64,000 nt of DNA from Pontibacter virosus (GTDB lineage Bacteria; Bacteroidota; Bacteroidia; Cytophagales; Hymenobacteraceae): positions 433,218 to 497,217 of the forward strand of contig NZ_QEKI01000002.1 of the NCBI RefSeq assembly GCF_003096355.1, in the 5' to 3' direction. How positions within the stretch are numbered: position 1 is the stretch's first letter; every line of letters begins with the position of its first letter. The notes under the pieces are model-generated. The model did not search any database and was not told the origin of the DNA. It saw only the letters and a program-made list of their open reading frames with translations. The translations under genes were made by a program, and so were the position numbers. Positions 9,544 through 20,996 of the stretch are shown piece by piece.

Positions 9544-10533
9544 TTACGAATTAAGCGCTGACCAGATCATGTCCTTCAGTTGCGTCAGGTTCTTTTGCGT
9601 CATGCTCGAGATGAACACAGCCGGAATGTCCTTTGGCAATGTCTCACGCATTTCAGCCTCCAGCTCGTCATCGATCATATCGGTTTTGGTGATGGCCAGA
9701 ATGCGTTTCTTGTCGAGTAGCTCCGGATTGTAGGTTTCCAACTCGTGTACCAGTATTTTATACTCCTCGGCAATGTCCGGACTATCGCACGAGATCATGA
9801 ACAGCAGCATGGAGTTACGCTCGATGTGGCGCAGGAAGCGCAGTCCAAGGCCTTTTCCTTCTGATGCACCCTCGATGATACCCGGAATATCGGCCATTAC
9901 AAAAGACCGGTAATCGCGGTAGGCTACCACTCCTAGGTTAGGCTCCAGCGTCGTGAAGGCGTAATTGGCGATCTTTGGCTTGGCCGCCGACACCACCGAC
10001 AGCAAAGTTGACTTACCAGCATTCGGGAAACCCACCAGACCGACATCGGCCAGTAGTTTCAGCTCCAGAATCACCCATTCTTCTATACCTGGCTCGCCTG
10101 GCTGGGCATAACGCGGTGTCTGGTTGGTAGGCGACTTAAAGTGCGCGTTGCCCAGTCCGCCACGACCGCCCGGCGTCAGGATGATCTCCTGTCCGTCTTC
10201 GGTAATCTCGCACATAAACTCGCCGGTCTCAGCGTTGCGGGCAATTGTTCCAAGTGGAACCTCCAGCACATCGTCTTTGCCCTGCGCACCAGAGGAGTGG
10301 CTCGGACCGCCGTTCTGGCCATTTTCGGCAATTACGTGCTTGCGGTACTGCAGGTGCAGCAAAGTCCACAGCTGGGCATTGCCACGGAGGATGATATGGC
10401 CACCTCTGCCCCCGTCGCCGCCGTCAGGACCGCCCATAGCGGTGCGTTTGTCGCGGTGCAGGTGCGCTGAGCCAGCGCCACCGTGTCCGGAGCGGGAACA
10501 GATTTTTACGTAATCAATAAAGTTGGATTGGGC
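9544..10533 (-). CDS. obg: GTPase Obg/CgtA
   Basis: An essential ribosome-assembly GTPase. The N-terminal glycine-rich Obg fold (about 1-158) has [10 protein letters not shown] and [12 protein letters not shown]. The G domain has Walker [10 protein letters not shown] near 168, switch [16 protein letters not shown] and the specificity motif TKTD. No C-terminal OCT extension is seen, so it is a short form. The TTG at 10533 ([12 protein letters not shown]) gives the usual family start and 329 residues; the ATG at 10578 would add 15 hydrophobic residues that look untranslated. Confidence 0.93.
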   Translation of the reverse strand, partial: AQSNFIDYVKICSRSGHGGAGSAHLHRDKRTAMGGPDGGDGGRGGHIILRGNAQLWTLLHLQYRKHVIAENGQNGGPSHSSGAQGKDDVLEVPLGTIARNAETGEFMCEITEDGQEIILTPGGRGGLGNAHFKSPTNQTPRYAQPGEPGIEEWVILELKLLADVGLVGFPNAGKSTLLSVVSAAKPKIANYAFTTLEPNLGVVAYRDYRSFVMADIPGIIEGASEGKGLGLRFLRHIERNSMLLFMISCDSPDIAEEYKILVHELETYNPELLDKKRILAITKTDMIDDELEAEMRETLPKDIPAVFISSMTQKNLTQLKDMIWSALNS

Positions 10534-10647
10534 CAATGTAGGTAATGCTAACAGGTATAAATTATAAGGTATAAGCAAGTACGGAGCGTTTGAGTTCCGG
10601 CCTGCTTATACCTCTTGTAGTCAATAGTTGAAAAACCGCTCGAAAAG

Positions 10648-11238
10648 CTATTTCTTCTGCTTCTCTTTCAGGTTGTCGATGTGCGCGCAGATGTTGTTGA
10701 AGATTTCGTCAATTTCACCGATGCCATCCACAGAGTAGAATTTGTCCTGGCCGGCATAGTAGTCGGCAACCGGCGTGGTTTTGGTGTTGTACTCGACTAC
10801 ACGCTTGCGAATCAGCTCTTCGTTCTGGTCGTCGGGACGGCCGGAGGTCTGACCACGCAGCAAGAGGCGCTTCGTCAGCTCTTCGTCATCCACTTTCAAG
10901 GCAATCATGCAGGAGATCTCAGTGCCAAGGTCCATCAGCAGTTTGTCCAGGCCCTGTGCCTGCGGCACGGTGCGCGGAAATCCGTCGAAGATAAACCCGC
11001 CCGCATGCTTGTTCTCTTTCACTTTGTTTGCGATCATGCCAATCACCACTTCATCGGGCACCAACAGTCCATTGTCCATCAGCGATTTGGCTTTCATACC
11101 CAGTTCAGTGCCGGCGGCAATTTCAGAGCGCAGCAAATCACCCGTTGACAGGTGTATCAGGTTATACTTGTCTATCAGCTTTTGGCTTTGTGTACCTTTA
11201 CCAGCACCTGGAGGGCCAAACAAAACGATGTTGAGCAT
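10648..11238 (-). CDS. adk: Adenylate kinase
   Basis: A 196-residue enzyme that interconverts ATP, AMP and ADP. It has P-loop GPPGAGKGTQ at 8-17, the AMP site FDGFPRT near 84 and a short LID (RGQTSGRPDDQNEE) without zinc cysteines, so it is the short, metal-free form. It lies between hpt and obg on the same strand and could be cotranscribed with them. Confidence 0.96.
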   Translation of the reverse strand: MLNIVLFGPPGAGKGTQSQKLIDKYNLIHLSTGDLLRSEIAAGTELGMKAKSLMDNGLLVPDEVVIGMIANKVKENKHAGGFIFDGFPRTVPQAQGLDKLLMDLGTEISCMIALKVDDEELTKRLLLRGQTSGRPDDQNEELIRKRVVEYNTKTTPVADYYAGQDKFYSVDGIGEIDEIFNNICAHIDNLKEKQKK

Positions 11239-11351
11239 ATCTTTGATTTATGATAAAAAACAAATTTAAGTATAAAATCGATGTACTGTTCAATATTTTT
11301 TGAGATGCGCCAAATCATGGGCGACTGCTTTCAACGCAACCAGCTCCCTGG

Positions 11352-11894
11352 CTACGACACGATTTTGTAGATATCGCGCAGGTTGCGGCCCAGCCCGTTA
11401 TAATCAAGCCCGTAGCCTACTACAAAGTCGTTTGGTATAGACTGCGCCACATATTTCACGTCAAGTTGGTGCTGCAGGCACTCGGGCTTCATGAGCAGGG
11501 TCACGATTTCGATGGAAGCAGGGGCTTTTTCACGCAGTTGCTGCAGTAGTGCGTGAACGGTATGCCCGGTATCCACGATGTCCTCAATGATCAGCACATC
11601 GCGTCCTTCTATATTCTCGGTCAGGCCCAGCACCTCCTTCACGCGGCCGGTGCTCTGCATGTCCTGGTAAGACGACATGCGGATAAAGGAGATCTCACAA
11701 GGTATGCTGATGCGCTTCATCAGATCGGCTGTGAACATGAACGACCCGTTCAGCACGGCCAGAAAGAGTGGGTTTTTACCAGCGTAGTCCTGCTCAATTT
11801 GCTCTGCGAGCATCACAATGCGTGCAATAATTTCTTCTTCGTACATGTAGGTACTGAAGTCACAATCGTGAATCGTGATTGTACGGGGCTCCAT
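11352..11894 (-). CDS. hpt: Hypoxanthine phosphoribosyltransferase
   Basis: A 180-residue purine salvage enzyme joining hypoxanthine or guanine to PRPP. The PRPP-binding signature VLIIEDIVDTGHT is at about 98-110, with the N-terminal LNGSFMFTADL and the C-terminal FVVGYGLDYNGLGRNL segment. Length is typical. Confidence 0.95.
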   Translation of the reverse strand: MEPRTITIHDCDFSTYMYEEEIIARIVMLAEQIEQDYAGKNPLFLAVLNGSFMFTADLMKRISIPCEISFIRMSSYQDMQSTGRVKEVLGLTENIEGRDVLIIEDIVDTGHTVHALLQQLREKAPASIEIVTLLMKPECLQHQLDVKYVAQSIPNDFVVGYGLDYNGLGRNLRDIYKIVS

Positions 11895-11935
11895 ATAGCG
11901 TATTGGTCTTGTTGGTAAACAAAGGTACGGATAAT

Positions 11936-11969
11936 AAAAAATAAGCCCAACCGAAAGGATGGGCTTATT
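11936..11969 (-). terminator. Intrinsic terminator after hppA
   Basis: A 9-bp stem (ATAAGCCCA with TGGGCTTAT) with a 10-nt loop, followed on the minus strand by a T-rich run. It lies 24 bp after the hppA stop. Confidence 0.88.
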
Positions 11970-11992
11970 TATACTTATGGATATAGTATTCT

Positions 11993-14239
11993 TTATCTGG
12001 AAGTTAATCCGGCAATCACGACCGTATTCTCCGCGTTAAGGACTTGGCCTGTTGCTGGTGCCTCCTGCTGTATCTCCATATTCAGGTTTGGTTCCTCAGG
12101 TATAGCCGGGGTTCGCTCCGTGGCTATGTGCGGCGCAATTACCAGCGACACGATTGACATGAGCTTGATGAGGATGTTCATCGAAGGGCCGGAAGTATCT
12201 TTGAATGGGTCGCCCACGGTGTCGCCGGTTACGGAAGCTTTGTGGGCATCAGAGCCTTTGTACTCCATCTTGCCATTAATCTCCACGCCTTTCTCAAACG
12301 ACTTCTTGGCATTGTCCCAGGCACCGCCGGCGTTTGACTGGAACATCGCCATCAGCACACCCGACACGGTTACACCAGCCAGCAAGCCGCCCAGAATTTC
12401 GGCAGAAGGGGTATCGGCGAACACACCTCTGAAACCGAAGCCCACCAATACCGGCACGATCAGGGCAATGGCACCTGGCAGCATCATTTCGCGGATGGCG
12501 GCTTTGGTTGAAATTGCCACGCATTTCTCGTACTCCGGCTGACCGGTACCTTCCATTATACCCGGAATTTCGCGGAACTGGCGACGCACCTCATGCACCA
12601 TCGCCATAGCTGCCCGACCCACCGCCGAAATAGCCAGCGCCGAGAAAATAAACGGAATCATGGCACCGATAAAGAGGCCGGCCAGCACAGGCGCCTTGTA
12701 CAGGTCAATGGACTCAATGCCGGCTATACCTACGAAAGCGGCAAACAGAGCAAGGGATGTAAGTGCGGCAGAGGCGATCGCGAAGCCTTTACCGGTAGCG
12801 GCAGTGGTGTTACCCACAGCGTCCAGAATATCGGTACGACCACGCACTTCTTTCGGTAGTTCGCTCATCTCGGCTATACCTCCGGCGTTATCAGCAATCG
12901 GGCCGAAGGCATCGATGGCTAGCTGCATGGCCGTAGTGGCCATCATACCAGCCGCCGCAATGGCCACACCGTAAAGGCCGGCAGAAGCGTACGAAAGCAC
13001 AATACCAGCGGCCAGTACAATAATCGGCAACACCGTGGAGTGCATACCTACCGCCAAGCCGGCGATGATGTTGGTTGCATGCCCCGTAGAGGATTGCTGC
13101 ACGATCGAATTAACGGGCTTTTTGCCCATAGCCGTGTAATACTCCGTGATAATACTCATGAGCGTGCCTACCACCAGACCTACGATCACGGCAATGAACA
13201 CACCGTTAGAGGTAAACTCAAAGTTGCGCAGGTTCATGTTCTCCGGCAGCATCCAGTGGATGGCGAAGTAAGCACCAACTGCAGTCAGCGCAACAGAAAT
13301 CCAGTTACCCAGGTTGAGGGCACCCTGCACGTCGCCACCTTCTTTCACCCGGATGAACAGCATACCGATGAGCGAGAAGATGATACCCAGACCGGCAATG
13401 AACATCGGCAGGATGATCGGGGCCATACCACCGAAATTATCTTCCGAAACCACTTCGCGGCCCAGTACCATAGTGGCCAAAATAGTTGCCACATAAGACC
13501 CGAAAAGGTCAGCACCCATACCTGCCACGTCGCCTACGTTGTCGCCCACGTTGTCGGCAATGGTAGCGGGATTGCGCGGATCGTCCTCCGGTATACCTGC
13601 CTCTACTTTACCCACCAGGTCGGCACCTACGTCGGCAGCTTTGGTATAGATACCACCGCCCACACGTGCGAAAAGCGCGATACTTTCAGCGCCCAGCGAG
13701 AAGCCGGTGAGCACCTCCAGGGCTACTTCCATTTCATGCCCGTTCACGCTGCCGTTCACACTCTGCACAAAAAAGTAGTAAAGGACAATGAAGAGCGAGC
13801 CCAGGCCCAGCACCGCCAGACCAGCCACGCCCATGCCCATTACCGAACCACCGGCAAACGACACGCTGAGGGCACGCGACAAGCTATTGCGGGCTGCTTC
13901 CGCCGTGCGCACATTGGCCTTGGTAGCAATGCGCATACCGATAAAACCGGCGATGGCTGAAAAAAGCGCCCCCATGATGAAGGCCAATACAATTGTCCAG
14001 TGCGATTTTTCACCGGTATAGCCCAGATAAAAGAGAAATATACTGGCAATGACTACAAAGTAAAAAAGCACTTTATACTCAGCCTTCAAGAAAGCCATGG
14101 CGCCATCAGCTATGTGACGGGCGATCTCCGTCATGCGCTCGTTGCCTGCTGCTTGCTTTGTTACCCAGGCCGACCTTATAAAGGTATAAATGAGGGCCGC
14201 CAGACCAAATCCAGGAATTGCGTAAAGAATAGGTTCCAT
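11993..14239 (-). CDS. hppA: Membrane-bound, K+-dependent-type pyrophosphatase ion pump
   Basis: A 748-residue multi-TM pump (about 16 helices) that couples PPi hydrolysis to Na+ or H+ export. The substrate site shows the acidic cluster GIPEDDPRNPATIADNVGDNVGD and, later, GDTVGDPFKDTSGPS. The segment GNTTAATGKG has Ala and Gly where K+-independent enzymes have Lys and Thr, which points to the K+-dependent class, many of which pump Na+; the ion is inferred. A C-terminal tail of about 45 residues after the last helix is rich in Pro and Glu. Confidence 0.95.
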   Translation of the reverse strand: MEPILYAIPGFGLAALIYTFIRSAWVTKQAAGNERMTEIARHIADGAMAFLKAEYKVLFYFVVIASIFLFYLGYTGEKSHWTIVLAFIMGALFSAIAGFIGMRIATKANVRTAEAARNSLSRALSVSFAGGSVMGMGVAGLAVLGLGSLFIVLYYFFVQSVNGSVNGHEMEVALEVLTGFSLGAESIALFARVGGGIYTKAADVGADLVGKVEAGIPEDDPRNPATIADNVGDNVGDVAGMGADLFGSYVATILATMVLGREVVSEDNFGGMAPIILPMFIAGLGIIFSLIGMLFIRVKEGGDVQGALNLGNWISVALTAVGAYFAIHWMLPENMNLRNFEFTSNGVFIAVIVGLVVGTLMSIITEYYTAMGKKPVNSIVQQSSTGHATNIIAGLAVGMHSTVLPIIVLAAGIVLSYASAGLYGVAIAAAGMMATTAMQLAIDAFGPIADNAGGIAEMSELPKEVRGRTDILDAVGNTTAATGKGFAIASAALTSLALFAAFVGIAGIESIDLYKAPVLAGLFIGAMIPFIFSALAISAVGRAAMAMVHEVRRQFREIPGIMEGTGQPEYEKCVAISTKAAIREMMLPGAIALIVPVLVGFGFRGVFADTPSAEILGGLLAGVTVSGVLMAMFQSNAGGAWDNAKKSFEKGVEINGKMEYKGSDAHKASVTGDTVGDPFKDTSGPSMNILIKLMSIVSLVIAPHIATERTPAIPEEPNLNMEIQQEAPATGQVLNAENTVVIAGLTSR

Positions 14240-14438
14240 TCAGTAAGAGTTAGTTTTGTAAATAAGGGTTGAGATTCTGAAATTGCTATATATAGCTATT
14301 AAAGAAAGCTTATTCGTTTGACTTTTCCAAATATTTACTTCCAAAGACCTAGAACCAAGACATAAGGTATAGCACTAGAGTTAAGTCATTTGCGTCGGGT
14401 GTCCCACTTCCACGCTATCTGCACCGTTGTAGACAAAC

Positions 14439-14465
14439 AAAAAAGGCTGTCTATACCTGACAGCC
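14439..14465 (-). terminator. Intrinsic terminator after the M42-like peptidase
   Basis: A stem GGCTGTC with GACAGCC around TATACCT, followed on the minus strand by a run of six T. It lies 26 bp after the stop. The loop contains one of the window's GGTATA motifs. Confidence 0.88.
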
Positions 14466-14490
14466 TTCTCATATTATCAAACAATTTATA

Positions 14491-15405
14491 TCATAACTTC
14501 GCCATCAACTCCTTATACAGTGCTACCATGCTCTCGATGTCTTTCTTGTTCACAATTTCATTGGGCGTATGTACATTGTCCTCGGGAGCGCCGACAAAGC
14601 ACCAGTCCCAGGGGTATGGTCCGTGTTGCAACTCCTTGGCATCGCTGCCGCCTGAACCTTCTACTTCCAACTGATAAGGTATACCGGAGGCCTTGGCTAT
14701 ACCTATGATTTTCTCGACATAAGATCGGCGGGGTATCAGACTGTCGCGCATGGAGATTGCTACGCCCTCTCCTGGCTTTACTCCCTCCGTCACCCAGGTG
14801 ATATCGGAAATAAGTGCCTGGTGCACACCGTAACGCTCCGAAATATACTTGGCCAGATATGCTACCGATCCTCCTCCATGTTCTTCCCAACTACTAAACG
14901 CAATGATGCCATCCTCCAGAGTCTCAGCGACTTTTAAAACACTCCACACGCCCAGCCGATTATCGAGGTAACAGGATTGCACCGTTTCTTCCGTTTCCCG
15001 AAAATCGCATTTGAACACAAGTTCCGTTCCCCGGTCTATCTCGCGTTCGTACCTGTAACTGATATCGCCTTCCTCTTCATCAAACTCCAGCGTACATTCT
15101 ATTTTCCCTTGCGAGTCCTCCCCCACCAGCGTATAGCCGGTTTCCAGGTCAGGTCCGCCGATCTTTACCAGCTGTTTGCCATAGCGCACGGTGAATCCAA
15201 TGGAGTCTATGTGCGCAAAAACCACCGTCCTGGGCTTACCGAATATTAACAAAATACAATCCTGAAAACCCTCTCCATGAATTACAACAGGTTGCTGTTT
15301 CCACTGAACTTTCTGTTCCTCAATGTAGTTAAGCAGAAAATCGGATAGCTTTTTTTCGTTGCCGGACGGTGCGTGTATGCTGCAGAGTTGTTTCAGAAGT
15401 TTCAT
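14491..15405 (-). CDS. M42/M20-like metallopeptidase
   Basis: A 304-residue zinc aminopeptidase-like protein. Metal-site signatures are [11 protein letters not shown], the [11 protein letters not shown]sp, WEEHGGGS (the Glu-Glu pair) and [12 protein letters not shown]. It is shorter than classic M42 enzymes (about 340-360), so the dimerisation domain is small. The first in-frame ATG at 15426 adds seven residues; [17 protein letters not shown] at 15405 matches the family start. It is divergent from the TPR gene at 15516, which leaves a 110-bp shared promoter region. Confidence 0.85.
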   Translation of the reverse strand: MKLLKQLCSIHAPSGNEKKLSDFLLNYIEEQKVQWKQQPVVIHGEGFQDCILLIFGKPRTVVFAHIDSIGFTVRYGKQLVKIGGPDLETGYTLVGEDSQGKIECTLEFDEEEGDISYRYEREIDRGTELVFKCDFRETEETVQSCYLDNRLGVWSVLKVAETLEDGIIAFSSWEEHGGGSVAYLAKYISERYGVHQALISDITWVTEGVKPGEGVAISMRDSLIPRRSYVEKIIGIAKASGIPYQLEVEGSGGSDAKELQHGPYPWDWCFVGAPEDNVHTPNEIVNKKDIESMVALYKELMAKL

Positions 15406-15515
15406 GCAATATTTATTTTGTATCAATTCAAAATTAATATAATTGTTGTACTTTTATTACCTGTTCTCCAGATAAGGGGTTATTTGCACGGCACTCCGGA
15501 CTTTTCTTTTGACCT

Positions 15516-16760
15516 ATGAAGAAGATTGTACTTGCGTTTCTCGGTATCATCCTGACTAACTTTGCTTTTGGGCAAGGTTCTAAGGCGCAATCCGATACAT
15601 CCATCAGAGAAGTAACCATACAATCAGTAGAGGTGATTCCAGCGGCCGGCAATATCAAGGGTATGCTGCTCATGGACAAAGACATCCAGTACGAACTGGA
15701 GGGGGCCGTGGACAACATGTACAATTTTAAGTACGAGCTAGCCGAAAAGCAATTCAAATCCCTGCGCCGCCGTTATCCGCATCACCCGCTCCCCTATTTT
15801 CTGATGGGCCTCAGTCAATGGTGGAAAATCGTGCCTACCAACATTCAAACTTTGGAGTATGATGACCTGTTTTTCGCTTACATGGATTCTACTATCCAGA
15901 AAGCTGAAAAGCTATATGACCAGAATAACAAGGACTACGAAGCAGCTTTCTTTTTATCGGCTGCCAATGGCTTTGCCGGCCGTCTGCATTCTGAGCGCAG
16001 CAACTGGCGCAAAGCGACTGTTGCCAGCAAGCGGTCCCTGGAATACCTTGAGAAAGCAAAAGCCGGTAACGGCCTGAGTCCTGAGTTTCTTTTCGGGGAG
16101 GCGCTCTTTAACTACTACTCCATCTGGATCCATGAAAACTATAAAATGCTGCGCCCCGTGCTGGCATTTTTCCCGAGCGGTGATAAGCGACTGGGTATAA
16201 AACAGCTGCGCTACGTAGCCAACAATGGTTTCTATACCGGTACAGAGGCGAAGTTCTTTTTGATGAAGATATACGCCAATGAAGAGGGGAACATGGAAGC
16301 GGCGCTTGATCTGGTAAAAGGACTCGTAGAGAAATATCCTAACAATGCCTATTTCCAGCGTTTCTATGCACGTGCGCTTTTTGTGCAGGGCCACTTCACC
16401 ATGGCAGAGCGGGTATGTCTCGATATTCTGAGCAAGCTCGATCGGCGTATGCCGGGCTACGAAGCTGTTAGTGGACGCTATGCCTCCTACATCCTGGCCT
16501 ACATCAACCAGAACAAGTACCGCGATTTCCAGAAGGCAAAAGCATATTACCAGAACTCCATTACATTCGCTGAAATGAGCAATGAGCGTGATTCCGGTTA
16601 TTTTGTCAATTCTTATTTAAACCTTGCCCGCATTGCCAAGCAGGAGCGCGAGCTGAAAACAGCGAAGCATTATTATGGTATTGTACTGGAGGCTACCGAC
16701 AAGAAACATGCAGCTAATAAAGAGGCAAAAGATTTTATGAAGTCACATAAGAAGATCTAA
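15516..16760 (+). CDS. Secreted TPR protein
   Basis: A 414-residue protein with a signal peptide (residues 1-20, ending FAFGQ) followed by helical repeats. A repeat near 70-110 (MYNFKYELAEKQFKSLRRRYPHHPLPYF) and others near 265-300 and 345-400 have TPR spacing. It probably acts as a periplasmic scaffold; no enzyme motif is seen. It is followed by a perfect terminator. Confidence 0.8.
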   Translation: MKKIVLAFLGIILTNFAFGQGSKAQSDTSIREVTIQSVEVIPAAGNIKGMLLMDKDIQYELEGAVDNMYNFKYELAEKQFKSLRRRYPHHPLPYFLMGLSQWWKIVPTNIQTLEYDDLFFAYMDSTIQKAEKLYDQNNKDYEAAFFLSAANGFAGRLHSERSNWRKATVASKRSLEYLEKAKAGNGLSPEFLFGEALFNYYSIWIHENYKMLRPVLAFFPSGDKRLGIKQLRYVANNGFYTGTEAKFFLMKIYANEEGNMEAALDLVKGLVEKYPNNAYFQRFYARALFVQGHFTMAERVCLDILSKLDRRMPGYEAVSGRYASYILAYINQNKYRDFQKAKAYYQNSITFAEMSNERDSGYFVNSYLNLARIAKQERELKTAKHYYGIVLEATDKKHAANKEAKDFMKSHKKI

Positions 16761-16792
16761 GCTCCTCTAACCACGAGCTTCTTCTACCTTAA

Positions 16793-16830
16793 ACACAAAG
16801 CCCTGACAGCGAAACTGTCAGGGCTTTGTG
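16793..16830. terminator. Bidirectional intrinsic terminator
   Basis: A 16-bp perfect stem (arms CACAAAGCCCTGACAG and CTGTCAGGGCTTTGTG) around a short loop, with TTTT on the plus side and a weaker T-rich stretch on the minus side. It lies between the converging TPR and uxs genes. Confidence 0.92.
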
Positions 16831-16850
16831 TTTTATGACTCGTTTGGTGC

Positions 16851-17816
<966 letters not shown>

Positions 17817-17817
17817 G

Positions 17818-19170
17818 CTATACGGTTGCTTTAGTTTGTTGGGCCACCTGGGCCTGCTTGACGCCGATGCCGAAGTAGGTAAAGCCCTTCTCCTCCATCT
17901 CGCGGGCGTCGTAGATGTTTCTTCCGTCGAAGACAACCTTCTCCTTCATCAGCTTGTTGACCACCGCGAAGTTAGGGGAGCGGAACTCGGGCCACTCGGT
18001 CACCAGCAGCAGCGCGTCGGCGTCGATCAGGGTCTCGTACTCGTCCTTGCCGTACTCGATGCGCTCGCCGAGCGAGTGCGCGGCCTCCTTCATGGCCACC
18101 GGGTCGTAGGCCTTCACCCTGGCGCCCTGCTCGAGCAGCTTCTCGATGATCACCAATGACGGTGCCTCGCGCATGTCGTCGGTCTTCGGTTTGAAGGAGA
18201 GCCCCCACACGGCGAAGGTCTTGCCCGAAAGATCGCCCGAGAAGTAGTTCATCACCTTGTTGAAGAGCACCGACTTCTGCTTCTCGTTCACCGTCTCCAC
18301 CGACTTCAATACCTCCATGGAGTAGCCGTTCTCGGAGGCCGTCTTGATCAGCGCCTTTACGTCCTTGGGGAAGCAGGAGCCGCCGTAGCCGATGCCCGGG
18401 TAGATGAACTTGTTGCCGATGCGGGCGTCCGAGCCGATGCCCTTGCGCACCATGTTCACGTCGGCGCCCATGATCTCGCACAGGTTGGCGATGTCGTTCA
18501 TGAACGAGATCTTGGTGGCCAGCATGGCGTTGGCCGCGTACTTGGTCATCTCCGCTGACGGGATGTCCATGAAGATCAGCGGGTGGCCGTTCATCAGAAA
18601 GGGCTTGTAGAGCTTGGCCATCACCTGCTCGGCGCGCTCGGAGTCCACGCCCACCACGATGCGGTCGGGCTTGAGGAAGTCGTCGATGGCGGCCCCCTCC
18701 TTCAAAAACTCGGGGTTGGAGGCCACGTCGAAGGCGATGTCGGCGCCGCGGGCCTCGAGCTCCTCTCGGATGGCGCGGCGCACCTTGGCGGCCGTGCCCA
18801 CCGGCACGGTGCTCTTGGTCACCACCACCAGGTAGTCGGTCATGGAGCGGCCGATCTCGCGGGCCACGGCCAGCACGTACTTCAAGTCGGCCGAGCCGTC
18901 CTCGCCCGGAGGCGTGCCCACGGCGATGAAGGCCACCTGGCAGCCCTGCACGCTCTCGGCAAGGTTAGTGGAGAAGCTAAGGCGCTCCTTCTGGGAGTTA
19001 CGCAGCACCATCTCCTCCAAACCGGGCTCGTAGATGGGCAGGATGCCCTGCTTGAGGTTGTCTATCTTCTTGGAGTCGATGTCGATGCAGGTCACGTCGA
19101 TGCCTACCTCGGCAAAGCAGGTGCCCGTCACCAGGCCCACGTAACCGGTGCCAACTACAGCTATTCTCAT
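17818..19170 (-). CDS. ugd: UDP-glucose 6-dehydrogenase
   Basis: A 450-residue enzyme that oxidises UDP-glucose to UDP-glucuronate with two NAD+. The N-terminal Rossmann motif is [10 protein letters not shown], the catalytic Cys lies in [10 protein letters not shown] near 260-270, and the C-terminal UDP-binding domain includes [17 protein letters not shown]. The gene is strikingly GC-rich at third positions and lacks the GGTATA motif seen in most neighbours. With uxs it supplies sugar nucleotides for surface polysaccharide. Confidence 0.96.
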   Translation of the reverse strand: MRIAVVGTGYVGLVTGTCFAEVGIDVTCIDIDSKKIDNLKQGILPIYEPGLEEMVLRNSQKERLSFSTNLAESVQGCQVAFIAVGTPPGEDGSADLKYVLAVAREIGRSMTDYLVVVTKSTVPVGTAAKVRRAIREELEARGADIAFDVASNPEFLKEGAAIDDFLKPDRIVVGVDSERAEQVMAKLYKPFLMNGHPLIFMDIPSAEMTKYAANAMLATKISFMNDIANLCEIMGADVNMVRKGIGSDARIGNKFIYPGIGYGGSCFPKDVKALIKTASENGYSMEVLKSVETVNEKQKSVLFNKVMNYFSGDLSGKTFAVWGLSFKPKTDDMREAPSLVIIEKLLEQGARVKAYDPVAMKEAAHSLGERIEYGKDEYETLIDADALLLVTEWPEFRSPNFAVVNKLMKEKVVFDGRNIYDAREMEEKGFTYFGIGVKQAQVAQQTKATV

Positions 19171-19193
19171 AGGTAAATGTTATTAATGAAGTA

Positions 19194-19221
19194 CAAACTT
19201 AGAGTTTTTTAAAATAATCAA
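19194..19221 (-). promoter_or_regulatory. Bacteroidota-type promoter for ugd-uxs
   Basis: On the minus strand, TAAGTTTG fits the -7 consensus TAnnTTTG, and a TTG lies 17 bp upstream of it as the -33 element. It is 24 bp ahead of the ugd start. Confidence 0.55.
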
Positions 19222-19754
19222 TATGCAGTCTCAACAATCTTGCCCGCATGTCATTGCTGCCTTTTCCCATAACTACATCCTCTTAAATCGAGATATCCGC
19301 TATTTCAGAAAGTGACAATTAATGTGGTTAACGCTTAATTATTGATAAAAATGTAAATAACCAAACAGTGATGTTCCCCATGAAACACACGTTGTTGAAA
19401 AGACAAAATTAAACATTTTATAAGAAGGATTTGAATTTGATCACTTAACTATGACCTTTTTGCTGCTCGGTAATCTGATTTTGTAGCAGCACCTGTCCTT
19501 CAAAATACCGCGAACCGGCGACTTGTCTTACTTTGTTCAGCAAAAAAGAGTTGCGGTAAATCATCAAAAATTAAAATAAATCAATAGAGTTTTCTTTTGA
19601 CCGACAGCCTGTGTTGCTGTGCCTTATACTTTCCTGATGTCCCTGGTGCCTTATTTCGGTTAATTTAAAACCGCAGGACATATTTTTACTTTTCTCTACA
19701 ACCTGAGTTCCTGTCTCAAGTATAGATGAGGGTAGCTAACACCCTGAGTCACCT
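19222..19754. other. Intergenic stretch with no gene seen
   Basis: About 530 bp of AT-rich DNA between the divergent ugd and alpha/beta hydrolase genes. I see no reading frame of gene-like character, no strong hairpin and no repeat. It probably holds the upstream control regions of both genes. Confidence 0.6.
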
Positions 19755-20654
19755 ATGAAACCAGACTGGCTGGACACCAAAGAATATCCCTTCAAATCCA
19801 AATTCCTGGAATTAGAAGCCGGCAAGATGCATTACATCGATGAGGGACAAGGTCACCCGATCGTTATGATTCACGGTACGCCTTCCTGGTCCTTTGCCTA
19901 CCGAAACCTGATCAAGCTCCTGAGCAAAAAATACCGCTGCGTGGCACTAGACCTGATCGGCTTTGGCCTGTCAGACAAACCCAAGGACTGGAGTTACAAG
20001 CCGAGAGCCCATGCTGCCAACTTTGAGCAGCTAATGGCCCACCTTGGGTTGAGTGAAATCACCCTGCTGGTACATGACTTTGGTGCGCCAATTGGCCTGG
20101 CCTATGCCATCAAATATCCCGAAAATGTACGGAGCATTGTGATGCTCAATACCTGGACCTGGTCCCTGTCTAACCACCAGGTCTTTTCGAAGGCCAGCAA
20201 GTACCTGGTTGGCCCGCTTGGCAAGTTTCTGCACTCCAAACTCAACCTCACAACGGACCAGCTGGTGCATGAGCTATTCGGACAGGAAAGCAATATGCCG
20301 GAAAAGCTGAAAGACCAGTACACCCATGCACTTGGTGACCCTGACGATACGGTTAGTTCGCTGGCCTGTGCCCGGGAGTTGGTGGGCGTAAGCAAATGGT
20401 ATGACGAATTGTGGAAAGAGCGCAAAAAGATTCAGGATATTCCGACCCTCATACTATGGGGTGAGCGGGACAAGCTTGTTAAGATAGAGGCGCTGCAGCG
20501 CTGGAAAAAATTTTTCCACGAGTGCTATGTGCTGCACTTTGAGGACAGCGGACATTTTTTGATGGAAGAGCATGCCGATGAGGTGGCGCAGTACGTTAGT
20601 AATTTTATAAAAGAGGAAGACAAGAAAAAGGAGAAGACCTTACACAACACCTAA
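19755..20654 (+). CDS. Alpha/beta hydrolase, haloalkane dehalogenase-like
   Basis: A 299-residue alpha/beta-fold hydrolase. The oxyanion loop is HGTPSWSF near 40. At the nucleophile elbow it has LLVHDFGAPIGL, with Asp where esterases have Ser, as in haloalkane dehalogenases and some epoxide hydrolases. WGERDK carries a likely acid and DSGHFLMEEHADEVAQ the base His. LNTWTW carries a Trp/Asn pair that could hold a halide. The substrate is not known. It is followed 17 bp later by a small gene on the same strand. Confidence 0.85.
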   Translation: MKPDWLDTKEYPFKSKFLELEAGKMHYIDEGQGHPIVMIHGTPSWSFAYRNLIKLLSKKYRCVALDLIGFGLSDKPKDWSYKPRAHAANFEQLMAHLGLSEITLLVHDFGAPIGLAYAIKYPENVRSIVMLNTWTWSLSNHQVFSKASKYLVGPLGKFLHSKLNLTTDQLVHELFGQESNMPEKLKDQYTHALGDPDDTVSSLACARELVGVSKWYDELWKERKKIQDIPTLILWGERDKLVKIEALQRWKKFFHECYVLHFEDSGHFLMEEHADEVAQYVSNFIKEEDKKKEKTLHNT

Positions 20655-20671
20655 ACCTAAAAAGAGCAATT

Positions 20672-20917
20672 ATGACGGAACCCGATAAAAACCTAAACGA
20701 TGCCTTGTTTCGCAGTCACCTGGCGACAGAAAAGGACAACCATGACCAGAGCGAGCTTTATAACATGAGTACAGGCCAGCACAAGGGAGAGCAGCATGAA
20801 AATGCAGTGCCTGAGCTGCGTGAGTCACCACGACACCTGTTACAGTCGTGGGATACGTTGCGACAGTTGGACGAGGCCTTGGCAGACAAAAAGCCAGACC
20901 ATGACCCTAAATCCTGA
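20672..20917 (+). CDS. Small hydrophilic protein of unknown function
   Basis: An 81-residue, highly charged protein rich in His, Asp, Glu and Lys, without TM segment or Cys. It lies 17 bp after the hydrolase gene and ahead of a shared terminator, which supports it as a real gene. No family recognised. Confidence 0.5.
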   Translation: MTEPDKNLNDALFRSHLATEKDNHDQSELYNMSTGQHKGEQHENAVPELRESPRHLLQSWDTLRQLDEALADKKPDHDPKS

Positions 20918-20960
20918 TAAATACCGAAAGCCAGGGTATACCTTGGTCTTATACCTATAA

Positions 20961-20991
20961 AAAGCGGCAGCCATTGTATGACTGCCGCTTT
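20961..20991. terminator. Bidirectional intrinsic terminator
   Basis: A 10-bp perfect stem (AAAGCGGCAG with CTGCCGCTTT) and an 11-nt loop with T-rich flanks on both sides. It lies between the converging hydrolase operon and the FAD oxidase gene. Confidence 0.88.
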
Positions 20992-20996
20992 CATTT

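Noticed and set aside
13040..13960. A 306-residue frame opposite hppA
   Set aside because: Antisense shadow of a clear pyrophosphatase gene, with His/Thr-rich nonsense composition.
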